Both the position numbers and the translations under genes were made by a program. A stretch of DNA of 23,673 nt, taken from an uncultured Prosthecobacter sp. GTDB lineage: Bacteria > Verrucomicrobiota > Verrucomicrobiia > Verrucomicrobiales > Verrucomicrobiaceae. The DNA lies in the NCBI GenBank assembly GCA_937941745.1, contig CALDGV010000771.1, positions 1 to 23,673 on the forward strand, written 5' to 3'. The notes beneath the pieces were generated by a model. That model was not told where the DNA came from. It was given only the letters and a program-made list of their open reading frames with translations, and did no database searches. Of the stretch, positions 1 to 8,009 are shown one piece after another; the stretch's first letter is position 1; each line of letters begins with the position of its first letter.

Positions 1-280
1 TGTTGCCAAAGGTGTGGTGGGAGAGGGCAGAGGCACCCGTGGTGAAGCATTCAGCCGCATGGACCGTGCTGCTCACGACAGCCGGTGGCACGCCAAATCC
101 CATCAGCAGGCTGGAAGCCGAGATGCCATAGGCCATGCCCAGGGCACCGTCGATAAGCTGGGCGACGAAGCCGGCGATGATGTAGATGACAATGTCGTGA
201 TCCATGTGGGCAAAGGTGCTGCGAATGAGCGCGGCCCGTGTTTCGACGAGGTCATTGGAGAGGTCAAGAGTTAAAATCAT
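1..280 (-). CDS. TauE/SafE family permease, partial (C-terminus off the left edge)
   Basis: This is the first 93 codons of a membrane permease of the TauE/SafE (COG0730, formerly UPF0721) family, whose members move sulfite, sulfonates or other small anions across the inner membrane. Reading the minus strand from ATG at 278-280 gives a short soluble leader, then a hydrophobic segment (about residues 27-52) containing AGFVAQLIDGALGMAYG, then GVPPAVVSSTVHAAECFTTG. A small-residue first helix followed by a second helix with a conserved Ala-Glu pair is characteristic of the family. The rest lies outside the window. No clear ribosome binding site precedes the start; a second in-frame ATG lies near base 205, but the family pattern is covered either way. 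It diverges from the sulfatase gene, so sulfate or sulfite handling is a possible link, but the substrate cannot be read from the sequence. Confidence 0.8.
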   Translation of the reverse strand, partial: MILTLDLSNDLVETRAALIRSTFAHMDHDIVIYIIAGFVAQLIDGALGMAYGISASSLLMGFGVPPAVVSSTVHAAECFTTGASALSHHTFGN

Positions 281-354
281 ACTTTTCCGGTGGGAAATAT
301 CGAGAGTTTGCTTTTATCCCCTCAAAACCGTTATGCCATGATCCTTCTCCGACC

Positions 355-1770
355 ATGCCTCGTTCTTTCCTCCTCTCTGTCCTGCTGGGGCTCTGCTCAC
401 TGCTGCCTGCACAGGAATCACCGCCCAACATCGTCTTGCTGCTGATTGACGATCTGGGCTGCACGGACCTCGGCTGTTATGGCAGCAAGTATTACGAGAC
501 GCCGAACATTGACCGCCTGGCACAGGCTGGCATGAAGTTCACCGCCGCCTACTCCGCCTGCACTGTCTGCTCGCCCACTCGAGCTGCGGTTCTCACAGGT
601 AAAAGCCCTGCTCGTCTGCATTTGACCGACTGGATTGCCGGCCACGACCGCCCGCACGCACGCCTGAAGATCCCTGCCTGGACCAAATACCTGCCGCTTG
701 AGGAGGAAACGCTGGCGGAACGCCTGAAAACCCGAGGTTATGCCACCGCCAGCATTGGCAAATGGCACCTTGGAGGCCCTGATTACTATCCACAGCACCA
801 GGGTTTCGACACCAACATCGGCGGAACAGATCGAGGACAGCCGCCGAGCTACTTCTCGCCCTATGGCATCGAAACTCTGAAGGATGGTCCCAAGGACGAG
901 TTTTTGAGCGACCGCCTCACCACGGAAGCCATCGGCTTCATCGAAAGGAACAAACAGCACCCTTTCTTCATCTATCTGCCGCACTTCGCCGTGCATACCC
1001 CCATCATGGGCAAGCCGGACATCATCGAAAAATATCAGAAAAAGCGCCCTGCGGGAGGTCATTCCAATCCAGCCTATGCCGCGCTGGTGGAAAGCGTGGA
1101 CGACAGCGTCGGTCGCCTTCGTTCCGCTCTGGAGCAGCAGGGGCTTTGGGAGAACACCATCTTCATTTTCACCAGCGATAATGGTGGTCTGAGCGGCACC
1201 GTCGGGCCCAAGGGCTGGTCTCGCGGTCCCACCGACAACAGCCCCTCACGATTGGGCAAGGGCAGCCCCTATGATGGTGGGGTCCACATCCCGCTCATCG
1301 TCAGCTGGCCGGGCAAGATTCAGCCCGGCAGCGAGTGCGACCAGCCGGTGATCAGCTACGACCATGTTCCCACGCTGCTTGAAGCCACCGGCACGCCACT
1401 CAAGGGCGGGCAGATCGTGGATGGTGAATCATGGATGCCGCTCCTGACCCAGAAAGGGGTGTTGAAACGCGAGGCGATCTTCTGGCACTACCCCCATTAT
1501 CACCCAGGCGGAGCCACCCCTTGCAGCGCCATTCAGGAAGGCGACTGGAGGCTCATCGAATTCCTCGAAACTGGCCGTTTGGAACTCTACAATCTCCGCC
1601 GCGATCCTGGCGAGATGCAGGACACCTCAGATGTCGACAGCGACATCGCCTTCCGGTTGCGTGACAAGCTTCATGCCTGGAAGAAGGAGGTTGGCGCTCA
1701 GGAGCCTGAGATGAACCCAGATTATGATCCTGAGCGTGCTTGGGAGGGCAGTGGCAAAAAGAAGCGTTGA
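355..1770 (+). CDS. Secreted type I sulfatase (arylsulfatase family)
   Basis: A 471-residue sulfatase that would hydrolyse sulfate esters, probably on polysaccharides, outside the cytoplasm. The start at ATG 355 gives a clean Sec signal peptide (residues 1-20, ending LCSLLPAQ); an upstream in-frame extension would bury it. The alkaline-phosphatase-like fold is complete. Asp32-Asp33 in LLLIDDLG are metal ligands. The formylglycine signature CSPTR runs from Cys72 to Arg76, so the enzyme needs oxidation of Cys72 by a formylglycine-generating or anaerobic maturase, not present here. GKWHLG lies at residues 135-140, His214 in FAVHTP, and the second metal pair Asp275-Asn276 in TSDNGG. The C-terminal part has the usual WRLIEF and LYNLRRDPGE segment. 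Length is normal for the family. It diverges from a TauE/SafE permease and converges with pgsA, with 29 bases between stops. The exact substrate is not deducible. Confidence 0.95.
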   Translation: MPRSFLLSVLLGLCSLLPAQESPPNIVLLLIDDLGCTDLGCYGSKYYETPNIDRLAQAGMKFTAAYSACTVCSPTRAAVLTGKSPARLHLTDWIAGHDRPHARLKIPAWTKYLPLEEETLAERLKTRGYATASIGKWHLGGPDYYPQHQGFDTNIGGTDRGQPPSYFSPYGIETLKDGPKDEFLSDRLTTEAIGFIERNKQHPFFIYLPHFAVHTPIMGKPDIIEKYQKKRPAGGHSNPAYAALVESVDDSVGRLRSALEQQGLWENTIFIFTSDNGGLSGTVGPKGWSRGPTDNSPSRLGKGSPYDGGVHIPLIVSWPGKIQPGSECDQPVISYDHVPTLLEATGTPLKGGQIVDGESWMPLLTQKGVLKREAIFWHYPHYHPGGATPCSAIQEGDWRLIEFLETGRLELYNLRRDPGEMQDTSDVDSDIAFRLRDKLHAWKKEVGAQEPEMNPDYDPERAWEGSGKKKR

Positions 1771-1799
1771 TGCCTTCCTAGATCGTCGTGCCTTCCATT

Positions 1800-2360
1800 T
1801 CAGCTGGCATCCTTCACCTGACGGATGCCGGCAGCTAGGTTCAAAATGCCCGAAATCAGGGTGAAGCCGCCAGCGACTGCCGTGGGCAGGATCAGCCAGG
1901 GGAAATCGAGCATGAGCCAGAGGATGGCGGTGAACTGGGCGAAGGTTGCGACCTTGCCGGTCCAGTGCGGCTTGATCTCGCATTTGCCCACCAGATGATC
2001 GATCAGGAAGGCACCGCCGATGCTGGCCAGGTCCCGGAAGATCACCAGCGTGGGAAACCAGAGGGGAAAGTGCTGGTGCCAGCCTGTGAAGCTCAGGGTG
2101 ATGATGCCTGAAAGCAGCATCAGCTTGTCCGCCAAGGGATCCAGGATGGCTCCAATCCGGCTGGTCTGGTTGAAATGACGGGCGATGTAGCCATCCACCG
2201 CATCACTGATGGCCGCCGCAGCAAAAGCGGCGATGGTCCACCAGCGCAGCGATTCGTCTGGACTGCCGGAGGCCACGCTCTGCCCGTAATAAACCGCCAG
2301 TCCGATGAAGACCGGGATCAGTAGAATCCGGAACAGGGTGATGTAGGTGGCGAAGGTCAC
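1800..2360 (-). CDS. pgsA: CDP-diacylglycerol--glycerol-3-phosphate 3-phosphatidyltransferase (PgsA-like)
   Basis: A 186-residue integral membrane enzyme of the CDP-alcohol phosphatidyltransferase family, most likely making phosphatidylglycerol phosphate from CDP-diacylglycerol and glycerol 3-phosphate. The family signature D-x2-D-G-x2-A-R-x8-G-x3-D-x3-D is intact: Asp53, Asp56-Gly57, Ala60-Arg61, Gly70, Asp74 and Asp78, where the aspartates bind two metal ions and the CDP group. Several hydrophobic helices surround it. The start is GTG at 2358-2360; a TAG in the same frame lies five codons upstream and no ATG lies between, so GTG is the only reasonable start. No Shine-Dalgarno sequence is visible. 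The substrate alcohol is inferred from size and from the opening TYITLFRILLIPVF, which resembles PgsA; a phosphatidylserine or cardiolipin synthase of the same family cannot be fully excluded. It lies 70 bases downstream of the beta-CASP nuclease on the same strand. Confidence 0.85.
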   Translation of the reverse strand: MTFATYITLFRILLIPVFIGLAVYYGQSVASGSPDESLRWWTIAAFAAAAISDAVDGYIARHFNQTSRIGAILDPLADKLMLLSGIITLSFTGWHQHFPLWFPTLVIFRDLASIGGAFLIDHLVGKCEIKPHWTGKVATFAQFTAILWLMLDFPWLILPTAVAGGFTLISGILNLAAGIRQVKDAS

Positions 2361-2430
2361 GACAGGGGCATTCTACGACGAAAGAAGCGGCTGGCACGGT
2401 GAAACTGGGGCTTCACCGAGTGACCTCGGA

Positions 2431-3831
2431 TCAAAGCTCGACAGACTGCATCAGGCTGGCGACCTCGACTTGACCCGTGGGGTGCTTCTGCTGCAGGGCC
2501 AGGCAGAGCGCCTGGCTGCGCTCGGCTTCGCCATGGACGAGGAAGATGCGTTTTTTCTCGCCACCGACCTTGTCGAACCATCCCAGGAGCTCGTCGTGAT
2601 CCGCATGACCTGAAAAGGAGTCCAGGGTTTCGATGTCGGCGCGCACCGGAAACTCATCTCCCAGAATGTTCACATGCTTGAAGCCGCTGCGGAGCTTCCA
2701 GCCAAGGGTGTTTTCTGCGCAGTAGCCGACAAAGAGCAGGATGTTGTCTGGGTTGCTGACGTTCTGGCGCAGATGGTGAAGGATGCGACCGCTTTCGGCC
2801 ATGCCTGAAGCGGAGATGATGATGGCCGGGCCTTTGACCCGGTTGAGGTTTTTGGACTCATCCACCGTGCGGATGAGCCTGAGGCCTTCGAAGCCGAATG
2901 GATCATCGCGCATGAACAGGGCCTTGCCTGCGTCGGGCTTGAGTTCATCGACATGCAGGCGGAAGATCTCCGTGGCTTTAACGGCCAGCGGGCTGTCCAC
3001 AAAGGTGGCCACAGGCCCGATGCAGTTTTCATGGCGCAGCTTGTCGAGCGTGTAGAGGAGCTGCTGGGTGCGCTCCACCGCAAATGCGGGGATGATGAGC
3101 CGCGAGCGGCGCTGCTGAATCTCCCGGATGATGTTGCAGAGATGAGCGGAGGAGTCTGTGGCCAGCTCGTGTTTCCGGCCGCCATAGGTGCTTTCCATGA
3201 TGACGTAGTCCACGTTGTCACATGGGGCCGGGTCGCTGAGCAGGTCATTGCCGGGGCGGCCGATGTCACCACTGAAAAGCAGGCGTTTCTGCTGCTTGGT
3301 CTCATGATCCTGGATGTCGAGCAGCACTTGCGCGGAGCCCAGAACGTGGCCGGCATCGATGAAGGTGAGCTTCACGCCGTCGGCGATGAACATGGTGCGC
3401 TCGTAACTGAGGGTGACGAACTGCCGGAGGCACTTTTCCGCATCGATCATGGAGTAGCTGGGCTCCAGGGCAGGAAGGTCATCGCGTTTGCGATGCCGGT
3501 TCAGCCAGCCGATGTCGTGCTCATGAATCTTTGCGGCATCAGGCAGCATGATGCTGCACAGGTCCCGGGTGGCGGGAGTGCTGTAGATGTTGCCCTGGAA
3601 TCCGCGCTTGCAGAGGTGCGGCAGGTTGCCGCTGTGATCAATGTGGGCGTGGGAGAGGACGACGCAGTCGATCTTCTCAGGATCGAAGGGGAAGTGGCTG
3701 TTGCGCTCGATGGATTCAGCACGTCGGCCCTGGTAAAGGCCGCAGTCGAGCAGGATGCGGGTGTTATTGACTTCCAGGAGGTGTTTGGAGCCGGTGGTGG
3801 TCCCGGCAGCGCCGCAAAAAGTGATTTTCAT
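2431..3831 (-). CDS. MBL-fold, beta-CASP family RNA-processing nuclease
   Basis: A 466-residue metallo-beta-lactamase fold protein with a beta-CASP domain, the architecture of mRNA 3'-end processing factors (CPSF-73, Ysh1) and their bacterial relatives (COG1236). It is probably a cytoplasmic zinc-dependent ribonuclease. Zinc ligands are clear: HAHIDH at 61-66, His162, Asp189. Beta-CASP motif A is MESTYGGR with Glu213, motif B is the Ser-Ala-Ser-Gly-Met stretch near 340-344, and His409 in SGHADHDEL and His433 in LVHGE complete the RNA-specificity segment. The ATG at 3829-3831 gives the usual start of the fold, MKITFCGAAGTTTGS. No signal peptide. The length fits the bacterial subfamily, which lacks the KH domains of archaeal homologues. 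It lies between pgsA and an MFS transporter on the same strand; no functional tie is apparent. The RNA target is unknown. Confidence 0.93.
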   Translation of the reverse strand: MKITFCGAAGTTTGSKHLLEVNNTRILLDCGLYQGRRAESIERNSHFPFDPEKIDCVVLSHAHIDHSGNLPHLCKRGFQGNIYSTPATRDLCSIMLPDAAKIHEHDIGWLNRHRKRDDLPALEPSYSMIDAEKCLRQFVTLSYERTMFIADGVKLTFIDAGHVLGSAQVLLDIQDHETKQQKRLLFSGDIGRPGNDLLSDPAPCDNVDYVIMESTYGGRKHELATDSSAHLCNIIREIQQRRSRLIIPAFAVERTQQLLYTLDKLRHENCIGPVATFVDSPLAVKATEIFRLHVDELKPDAGKALFMRDDPFGFEGLRLIRTVDESKNLNRVKGPAIIISASGMAESGRILHHLRQNVSNPDNILLFVGYCAENTLGWKLRSGFKHVNILGDEFPVRADIETLDSFSGHADHDELLGWFDKVGGEKKRIFLVHGEAERSQALCLALQQKHPTGQVEVASLMQSVEL

Positions 3832-3856
3832 GGGGAATGAAGCTCATCACAGCGGA

Positions 3857-3883
3857 GCACGGCTGACTTGGCAAGTGCCGTGC
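3857..3883 (-). terminator. Possible hairpin between MFS gene and nuclease gene
   Basis: An imperfect inverted repeat: GCACGGC (3857-3863) pairs with GCCGTGC (3877-3883), and inside it ACTT (3866-3869) pairs with AAGT (3873-3876), leaving a two-base bulge and a three-base loop. It lies 45-71 bases beyond the stop of the minus-strand MFS gene and 26 bases before the nuclease start. There is no uridine tract, so it could be a weak terminator, an mRNA-stabilising 3' end, or part of the nuclease leader. Confidence 0.35.
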
Positions 3884-3927
3884 ATGTGCAGATTTTGTCC
3901 ACACAGGCACGGCGCATGACGGCAGCC

Positions 3928-5457
3928 TCAATGACCGCCGAGTGCGATGGGCTTGTAACCGCCTTTGGCACGGAAGTAGAGCCACATGCCAAGGTAGCAA
4001 AGCAGCATGAATCCTGGCAGGACGGCGATGTTGGCGAAGGCGCCGCGCTTGCTGTCAGCCTGCACGGAGTTCAGTTCCTTGGCCGAGGCTCCGTCGAGAG
4101 CCTTGATCTTCTCCTGGTCGAGGCTCGGGGTCACCCCAAAGATGCTCGGCTTGGCCGGTCCAGAGACCTTGGCGAGCAGTGCGCCGTGGTCTTTCTCCAG
4201 CCGGGAGTGAATGTCCTTGTCCTGCTGGTAGCCGATGAAGGGGCTGCCCAGCACGCCGAGGAAGAGCACACCCACGGCAGAGACGCCGTTCAAGGTCAGG
4301 GCACCGCCCTTGGGGAACTGCTCGGAGGTCAGGCCCAGCGTGGTGCTCCAGAGGAAGGTCTTGCCAAAAGCATAGATTGTGGAGGCGGCGACGATGGCCC
4401 AGCCGACGCTTTTGGAGAGCAGCATCAGGCCGACAATCGCGATGCCGGAGCCCAGCACGAGCAGTCCGATGGGCGAGAAGCGATGCACGATGGGGCCTGC
4501 ATAGAACCGCAGCACGGTCATGATGGCAGAGACATACACAAAGACCCAGGCGGCAAAATTCGGCGAGTCAGCCGGGCCGTTCAGCTTCAGGAGTTCGGGC
4601 ATCCAGCCGTCGGTGCCGAGTTCCGTGGTGGCCAGCGGGCCAATCACAATCAGCACAACCAGGAAGAGCCAGTTGCCCAGCGAGCCGGTGTAGATGCCAG
4701 CAGCGGCCCCCACGACGGCTCCAGCAATCAGCGAGGTGGTCATCGTCGCTTCTTTGCCCGCCAGTTGCATGATGGCGAAATACATCAGGAAACCGATGAT
4801 GAAGAAGCCGATGCCACCGACCTCCTTCAGCATGTCGCGGTAGCTGACCCCGGCGGCCACGCGCTCATTGACGGGGAATTTGCAGGGCAGGATGAGCAGC
4901 GCATAGATCACCACAGGGATGATGCAGTGGGCGAAGCGGAACTTCCAAACCGCATCAAAGAACAGGGTCGTGTGTGGGAAGAGGGCGCAGAACAGGGCTC
5001 CCAGAGCCAGGCCGGCCGGCCAGCCTGCATGCAGGATGTTGAGCCACTTCGACTTGTCCTTGTTGAAGACGGTGGCGACCACGGGATTGATGAAGGACTC
5101 CACCGTGCCATTCGCCACCGCCACGAGCAGCGTGCTCCAGTAAAACGATTCGTAGCCGGTGGCGTTCAGGGTCAGCACCAGCGAGACCAGATGGCAGCCG
5201 ATGGCAAACAGGGCCACAGTTTTGTAGCCGATCCAGTCAATGACCAGGCTGAAGAAGATGATGCTGATGGCGAAGGGCCACATGCCCGCTCCATTGATGT
5301 TGCCTTTCTGTGCCTCGGAAAGGTTGAAGCTGTCCTGCAGTTCCCCGATGGTGTTGGCGCGGACGCCAAAGACGAAGGAGGTTGCTACGAGGGCGATGAA
5401 GCAGGCCCAGAACAGCTTCATGTCTGGCCTGGAGTCGGAGGAGGTGGTGGTGCTCAT
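3928..5457 (-). CDS. Major facilitator superfamily transporter
   Basis: A 509-residue polytopic inner-membrane protein with the hydrophobicity pattern of a 12-helix (or slightly larger) MFS carrier. The N-terminus is a short polar tail followed by a helix (FWACFIALVATSFVFGVR), then a soluble stretch (TIGELQDSFNLSEAQKG) typical of the loop before MFS helix 2. The helix 2-3 loop has DWIGYKT in the place of MFS motif A, and NILHAGWPAGLALGALF forms helix 5. A long soluble loop near residues 400-460, rich in Lys and Asp, precedes the final helix, which is unusual and may be periplasmic or cytoplasmic. The start is ATG 5455-5457, without a Shine-Dalgarno sequence. The overall style recalls sugar or oligosaccharide carriers found in this superphylum, but I do not recognise a substrate-specific motif. 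It is divergent from the HPP gene. Confidence 0.85.
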   Translation of the reverse strand: MSTTTSSDSRPDMKLFWACFIALVATSFVFGVRANTIGELQDSFNLSEAQKGNINGAGMWPFAISIIFFSLVIDWIGYKTVALFAIGCHLVSLVLTLNATGYESFYWSTLLVAVANGTVESFINPVVATVFNKDKSKWLNILHAGWPAGLALGALFCALFPHTTLFFDAVWKFRFAHCIIPVVIYALLILPCKFPVNERVAAGVSYRDMLKEVGGIGFFIIGFLMYFAIMQLAGKEATMTTSLIAGAVVGAAAGIYTGSLGNWLFLVVLIVIGPLATTELGTDGWMPELLKLNGPADSPNFAAWVFVYVSAIMTVLRFYAGPIVHRFSPIGLLVLGSGIAIVGLMLLSKSVGWAIVAASTIYAFGKTFLWSTTLGLTSEQFPKGGALTLNGVSAVGVLFLGVLGSPFIGYQQDKDIHSRLEKDHGALLAKVSGPAKPSIFGVTPSLDQEKIKALDGASAKELNSVQADSKRGAFANIAVLPGFMLLCYLGMWLYFRAKGGYKPIALGGH

Positions 5458-5603
5458 GGTTCGGGAAAAGCGGGCGGATTACAGGAGAAAGCTCCCCAGG
5501 CGGCAACCCTTTTCTCAGCAGTGGATGCGGCGGTGCATGTTTGGGTTCGACCTCGGCCATGATCTCGGCCATAGGCAGCGCTCCAGCCCGTCCGACCTCT
5601 TTC

Positions 5604-6110
5604 ATGAGCCTTTTTGCGAAGTTCAAAGGTGATTCCGCCTCATTGCCGCCTCGTCTGCCTCTCAGCATGATCCTTCCTGCTTTTGTGGGAGCCTCGCTGG
5701 GGGTCGCCCTGATCGCGTGGATGGCAGAACATTTTGAGACAGCCCTGCTGCTGGGCTCGTTTGGCGCCAGCGCCGGGCTTGTCTTTGGGTATCCCGATGT
5801 GTTGTTCAGCCAGCCCAGGAATCTGGTGGCGGGGCATCTGCTTTCGACCTTGGTCGGCCTGGCTTTTCTGCACGGCTGCGGGCCGCACTGGTGGAGCGTC
5901 GGGCTTGCGGTCGGGACAGCCGTGGCCCTGATGATGCTCACTTCCACCGTGCATCCTCCAGCGGCATCCAATCCTGTGATCGTCTATCTGATGCAGCCCG
6001 ACTGGTCGTTTGCTCTGTTTCCGACCTTGGTGGGATCGTTGATCCTGGTCGTTACAGCGCTTTTCTACCATAATCTGACCCGCAAAACACGCTGGCCCAA
6101 GTTCTGGTAA
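5604..6110 (+). CDS. HPP family integral membrane protein
   Basis: A membrane protein of about 168 residues with the HPP domain, named for its conserved His-Pro-Pro. Four hydrophobic helices are visible. The signature stretches are GSFGASAGLVFG (51-62), QPRNLVAGH (70-78, the PRN-GH motif) and HPPAASNP (117-124). Family members include nitrite transporters of cyanobacteria and chloroplasts, but most bacterial members have no proven role, so substrate is left open. I chose ATG 5604 because the hydrophobic domain begins soon after it; an in-frame ATG at 5559 and a TTG at 5541 would add a short unconserved leader. None of the three has a Shine-Dalgarno sequence. The gene diverges from the MFS transporter across 146 bases and is followed 62 bases later by the FKBP gene. 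Confidence 0.88.
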   Translation: MSLFAKFKGDSASLPPRLPLSMILPAFVGASLGVALIAWMAEHFETALLLGSFGASAGLVFGYPDVLFSQPRNLVAGHLLSTLVGLAFLHGCGPHWWSVGLAVGTAVALMMLTSTVHPPAASNPVIVYLMQPDWSFALFPTLVGSLILVVTALFYHNLTRKTRWPKFW

Positions 6111-6172
6111 GCCTGCCGGAAGTTCGCCGTTGCCTCGTCCGGCAAGAGCCGCCATAAGGCGCGCCCTTTCTC

Positions 6173-6577
6173 ATGCCCTCTCAAGCCTTCCTCCTCGGAC
6201 AAGCCTTTCTCGCTGACAATACCAAGAAGCCCGGTGTCGTCACAACAGCCAGCGGCCTGCAATACCTCGTGCTGCGTGAAGGCACGGGGAAGAGCCCCAA
6301 GAAGAAGGACACCGTGGTCGTCAACTACCGGGGAACCCTGCTCAACGGTGTGGAGTTCGACAGCAGCTATCTGGCGGGCCGTGAACCTGCCGAGTTTCCG
6401 CTCAACAGCGTCATCAAGGGCTGGACGGAAGGTCTTCAACTCATGAAGGAAGGTGCCAAGTTCCGCTTCTTCATTCCTTCCAATCTCGCCTACGGTTCCC
6501 GGGGGGCTGGTTTGGACATCGGGCCGGATGAGGCCCTCATTTTTGAAGTCGAGTTGCTGAAAGTCTGGGAGGATTGA
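6173..6577 (+). CDS. FKBP-type peptidyl-prolyl cis-trans isomerase
   Basis: A 134-residue single-domain FKBP that would catalyse prolyl cis-trans isomerisation and help proteins fold. The domain starts at about residue 27 with SGLQYLVLREGTG, matching Mip/FkpA-type enzymes, and the preceding FLADNTKKPGV resembles the end of the Mip dimerisation helix region, here shortened to about 20 residues. The binding-pocket residues are present: Tyr52 in VNYRG, Phe62-Asp63 in EFDSS, Val80-Ile81 in NSVIKGW, Trp84, Tyr107 in IPSNLAYGSRG, and Phe124 near the C-terminal strand. The N-terminus is only mildly hydrophobic and has no clear signal peptide or lipobox, so the protein is probably cytoplasmic, although the closest family types are usually exported. 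It is followed 56 bases later by the CE15 esterase gene; co-transcription is possible. Confidence 0.93.
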   Translation: MPSQAFLLGQAFLADNTKKPGVVTTASGLQYLVLREGTGKSPKKKDTVVVNYRGTLLNGVEFDSSYLAGREPAEFPLNSVIKGWTEGLQLMKEGAKFRFFIPSNLAYGSRGAGLDIGPDEALIFEVELLKVWED

Positions 6578-6633
6578 GGCTTTGCACGTCTCCCTGGATG
6601 GAATCATCACGTCGGCCACGTTCACTTCACCCC

Positions 6634-7932
6634 ATGTCCCGCCACCTTTTTCCGCTCCTGATGACCTCAGCCCTTCTCATCGGCGAAGATTTTGCCGAAG
6701 CTCAGCAAAAGACAGCGAACTACGACGAATCCAAGATCGCGCCTTACACGCTTCCCGAGCTGCTCCAGACCGCAGGAGGCGAGAAGATCAGCTCCGCTGA
6801 GGCGTGGCAGAAAACGCGCCGCCCAGAGGTGCTCAAGTTGTTTGAGGAGAACGTCTTCGGACGCACTCCGCCCGCTTCGACCTGGGGAAAGGTGAAGTAT
6901 GAGGTCACCGGCACCCGCAAGGATGCGCTCGGTGGCAAGGCAACCCGCAAATTCATCCACATTTCTCTGCCAGATCATCCGAAGTGGCCGGGAATGGACG
7001 TGATGCTCTATCTGCCGAATGGGCTCGGCAAGCCTGCGCCTTGTTTCGTTGGGGCCAGTTTTGGCGGCAACCATGCGGTGAGCACCGAAACGGATGTGCC
7101 CCTTTCAGCCCGCTGGATGCGCCCGAGCAAGGAGAAGGGCATTGTGGACAACCGGGCCACCGAACAGAGCCGGGGCAATGAAAGCAGCCGCTGGCCCCTG
7201 GAGAAGATCATTGGCCAGGGATTTGCCGTGGCCACCTACTACTATGGCGATGTCGAGCCTGACCATGCCGATGGCTGGAAGGAGGGCCTGCGTGCCGCGC
7301 TCAGTCCTGCGGGTGCGAACACGGCTTGGAAAGAAGGTGAATGGGGGGCCATCGGAGCCTGGGCCTGGGGGCTGAGCCGCATCGCTGATTACCTGGAGAC
7401 GGATGCGGATGTGGATGCCAGCCATCTGGCGGTCATCGGGCATTCCCGCCTGGGTAAAACCTCCCTCTGGGCGGGTGCGCAGGATCAACGTTTCGGCGTG
7501 GTCATCTCCAACAATTCGGGTGAAGGCGGCGCAGCCATCATGCGCAGGAATTTTGGCGAAACCACGGCGGTCATCACCAAGGCTTTTCCTCATTGGTTCA
7601 CCGCGACTTACGGCCGCTATGCCGGCAACGAAGCCTCCTGCCCGATCGACAAGCACATGCTCATCGCCCTCGCGGCACCGCGCCCGGTTTACATTGCCAG
7701 CGCCGTTGACGATCAGTGGGCCGACCCCAAGGGAGAATTCCTCTCGGGATTGAATGCAGAGCCTGTTTTCGCCTTGTTTGGCAAAAAGGGCTATGGCGTC
7801 GCCGAGCAGCCCCAGATCGATCATCCCGTCGGGGATGCCATTGCCTACCATGTCCGCACTGGTAAACACGATGTGACGGATTACGATTGGGATCAGTATC
7901 TGAAATTTGCCGCCCGGCACTTCGGTCGTTGA
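6634..7932 (+). CDS. Secreted CE15 glucuronoyl esterase
   Basis: A 432-residue alpha/beta-hydrolase of carbohydrate esterase family 15, which cleaves esters between lignin alcohols and glucuronic acid side chains of xylan. Starting at ATG 6634 gives a probable signal peptide (about residues 1-24, ending EDFAEAQ). The nucleophile elbow is GHSRLGK with Ser271, equivalent to the family's G-C-S-R-x-G-K but with His in place of Cys. Other family landmarks follow: NNSGEGGAAIMRR with Glu297, HWF at 320-322, APRPVYIAS, Asp360 in the DDQWADPKGE acidic stretch, and a catalytic His at about 412 in GKHDVTDYDW. The N-terminal YTLPELL and EENVFGRTPP segments are also typical. Only two cysteines occur outside the leader (137 and 336), so the fungal disulfide pattern is absent, as in many bacterial members. 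An acetyl ester substrate cannot be excluded. Confidence 0.88.
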   Translation: MSRHLFPLLMTSALLIGEDFAEAQQKTANYDESKIAPYTLPELLQTAGGEKISSAEAWQKTRRPEVLKLFEENVFGRTPPASTWGKVKYEVTGTRKDALGGKATRKFIHISLPDHPKWPGMDVMLYLPNGLGKPAPCFVGASFGGNHAVSTETDVPLSARWMRPSKEKGIVDNRATEQSRGNESSRWPLEKIIGQGFAVATYYYGDVEPDHADGWKEGLRAALSPAGANTAWKEGEWGAIGAWAWGLSRIADYLETDADVDASHLAVIGHSRLGKTSLWAGAQDQRFGVVISNNSGEGGAAIMRRNFGETTAVITKAFPHWFTATYGRYAGNEASCPIDKHMLIALAAPRPVYIASAVDDQWADPKGEFLSGLNAEPVFALFGKKGYGVAEQPQIDHPVGDAIAYHVRTGKHDVTDYDWDQYLKFAARHFGR

Positions 7933-8009
7933 GCCCGCATAGGCTCCATTCCTCAACTCAAGCTCAAAAATCCGCATCTCCGGTCGTTTCGCGCACGTCT
8001 CTTGTCCCG

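Noticed and set aside
2953..3840. A plus-strand frame open for about 295 codons.
   Set aside because: Antisense to the beta-CASP nuclease, whose zinc motifs are complete on the minus strand.
3868..5562. A plus-strand frame open for about 564 codons.
   Set aside because: Antisense to the MFS transporter; charged, Gly/His/Asp-rich composition with no motif. The minus-strand frame has clear membrane helices.
6115..6143. Short inverted repeat GCCGGA / TCCGGC between the HPP and FKBP genes.
   Set aside because: Only six base pairs around a 17-base loop and no T run; too weak to call a terminator.
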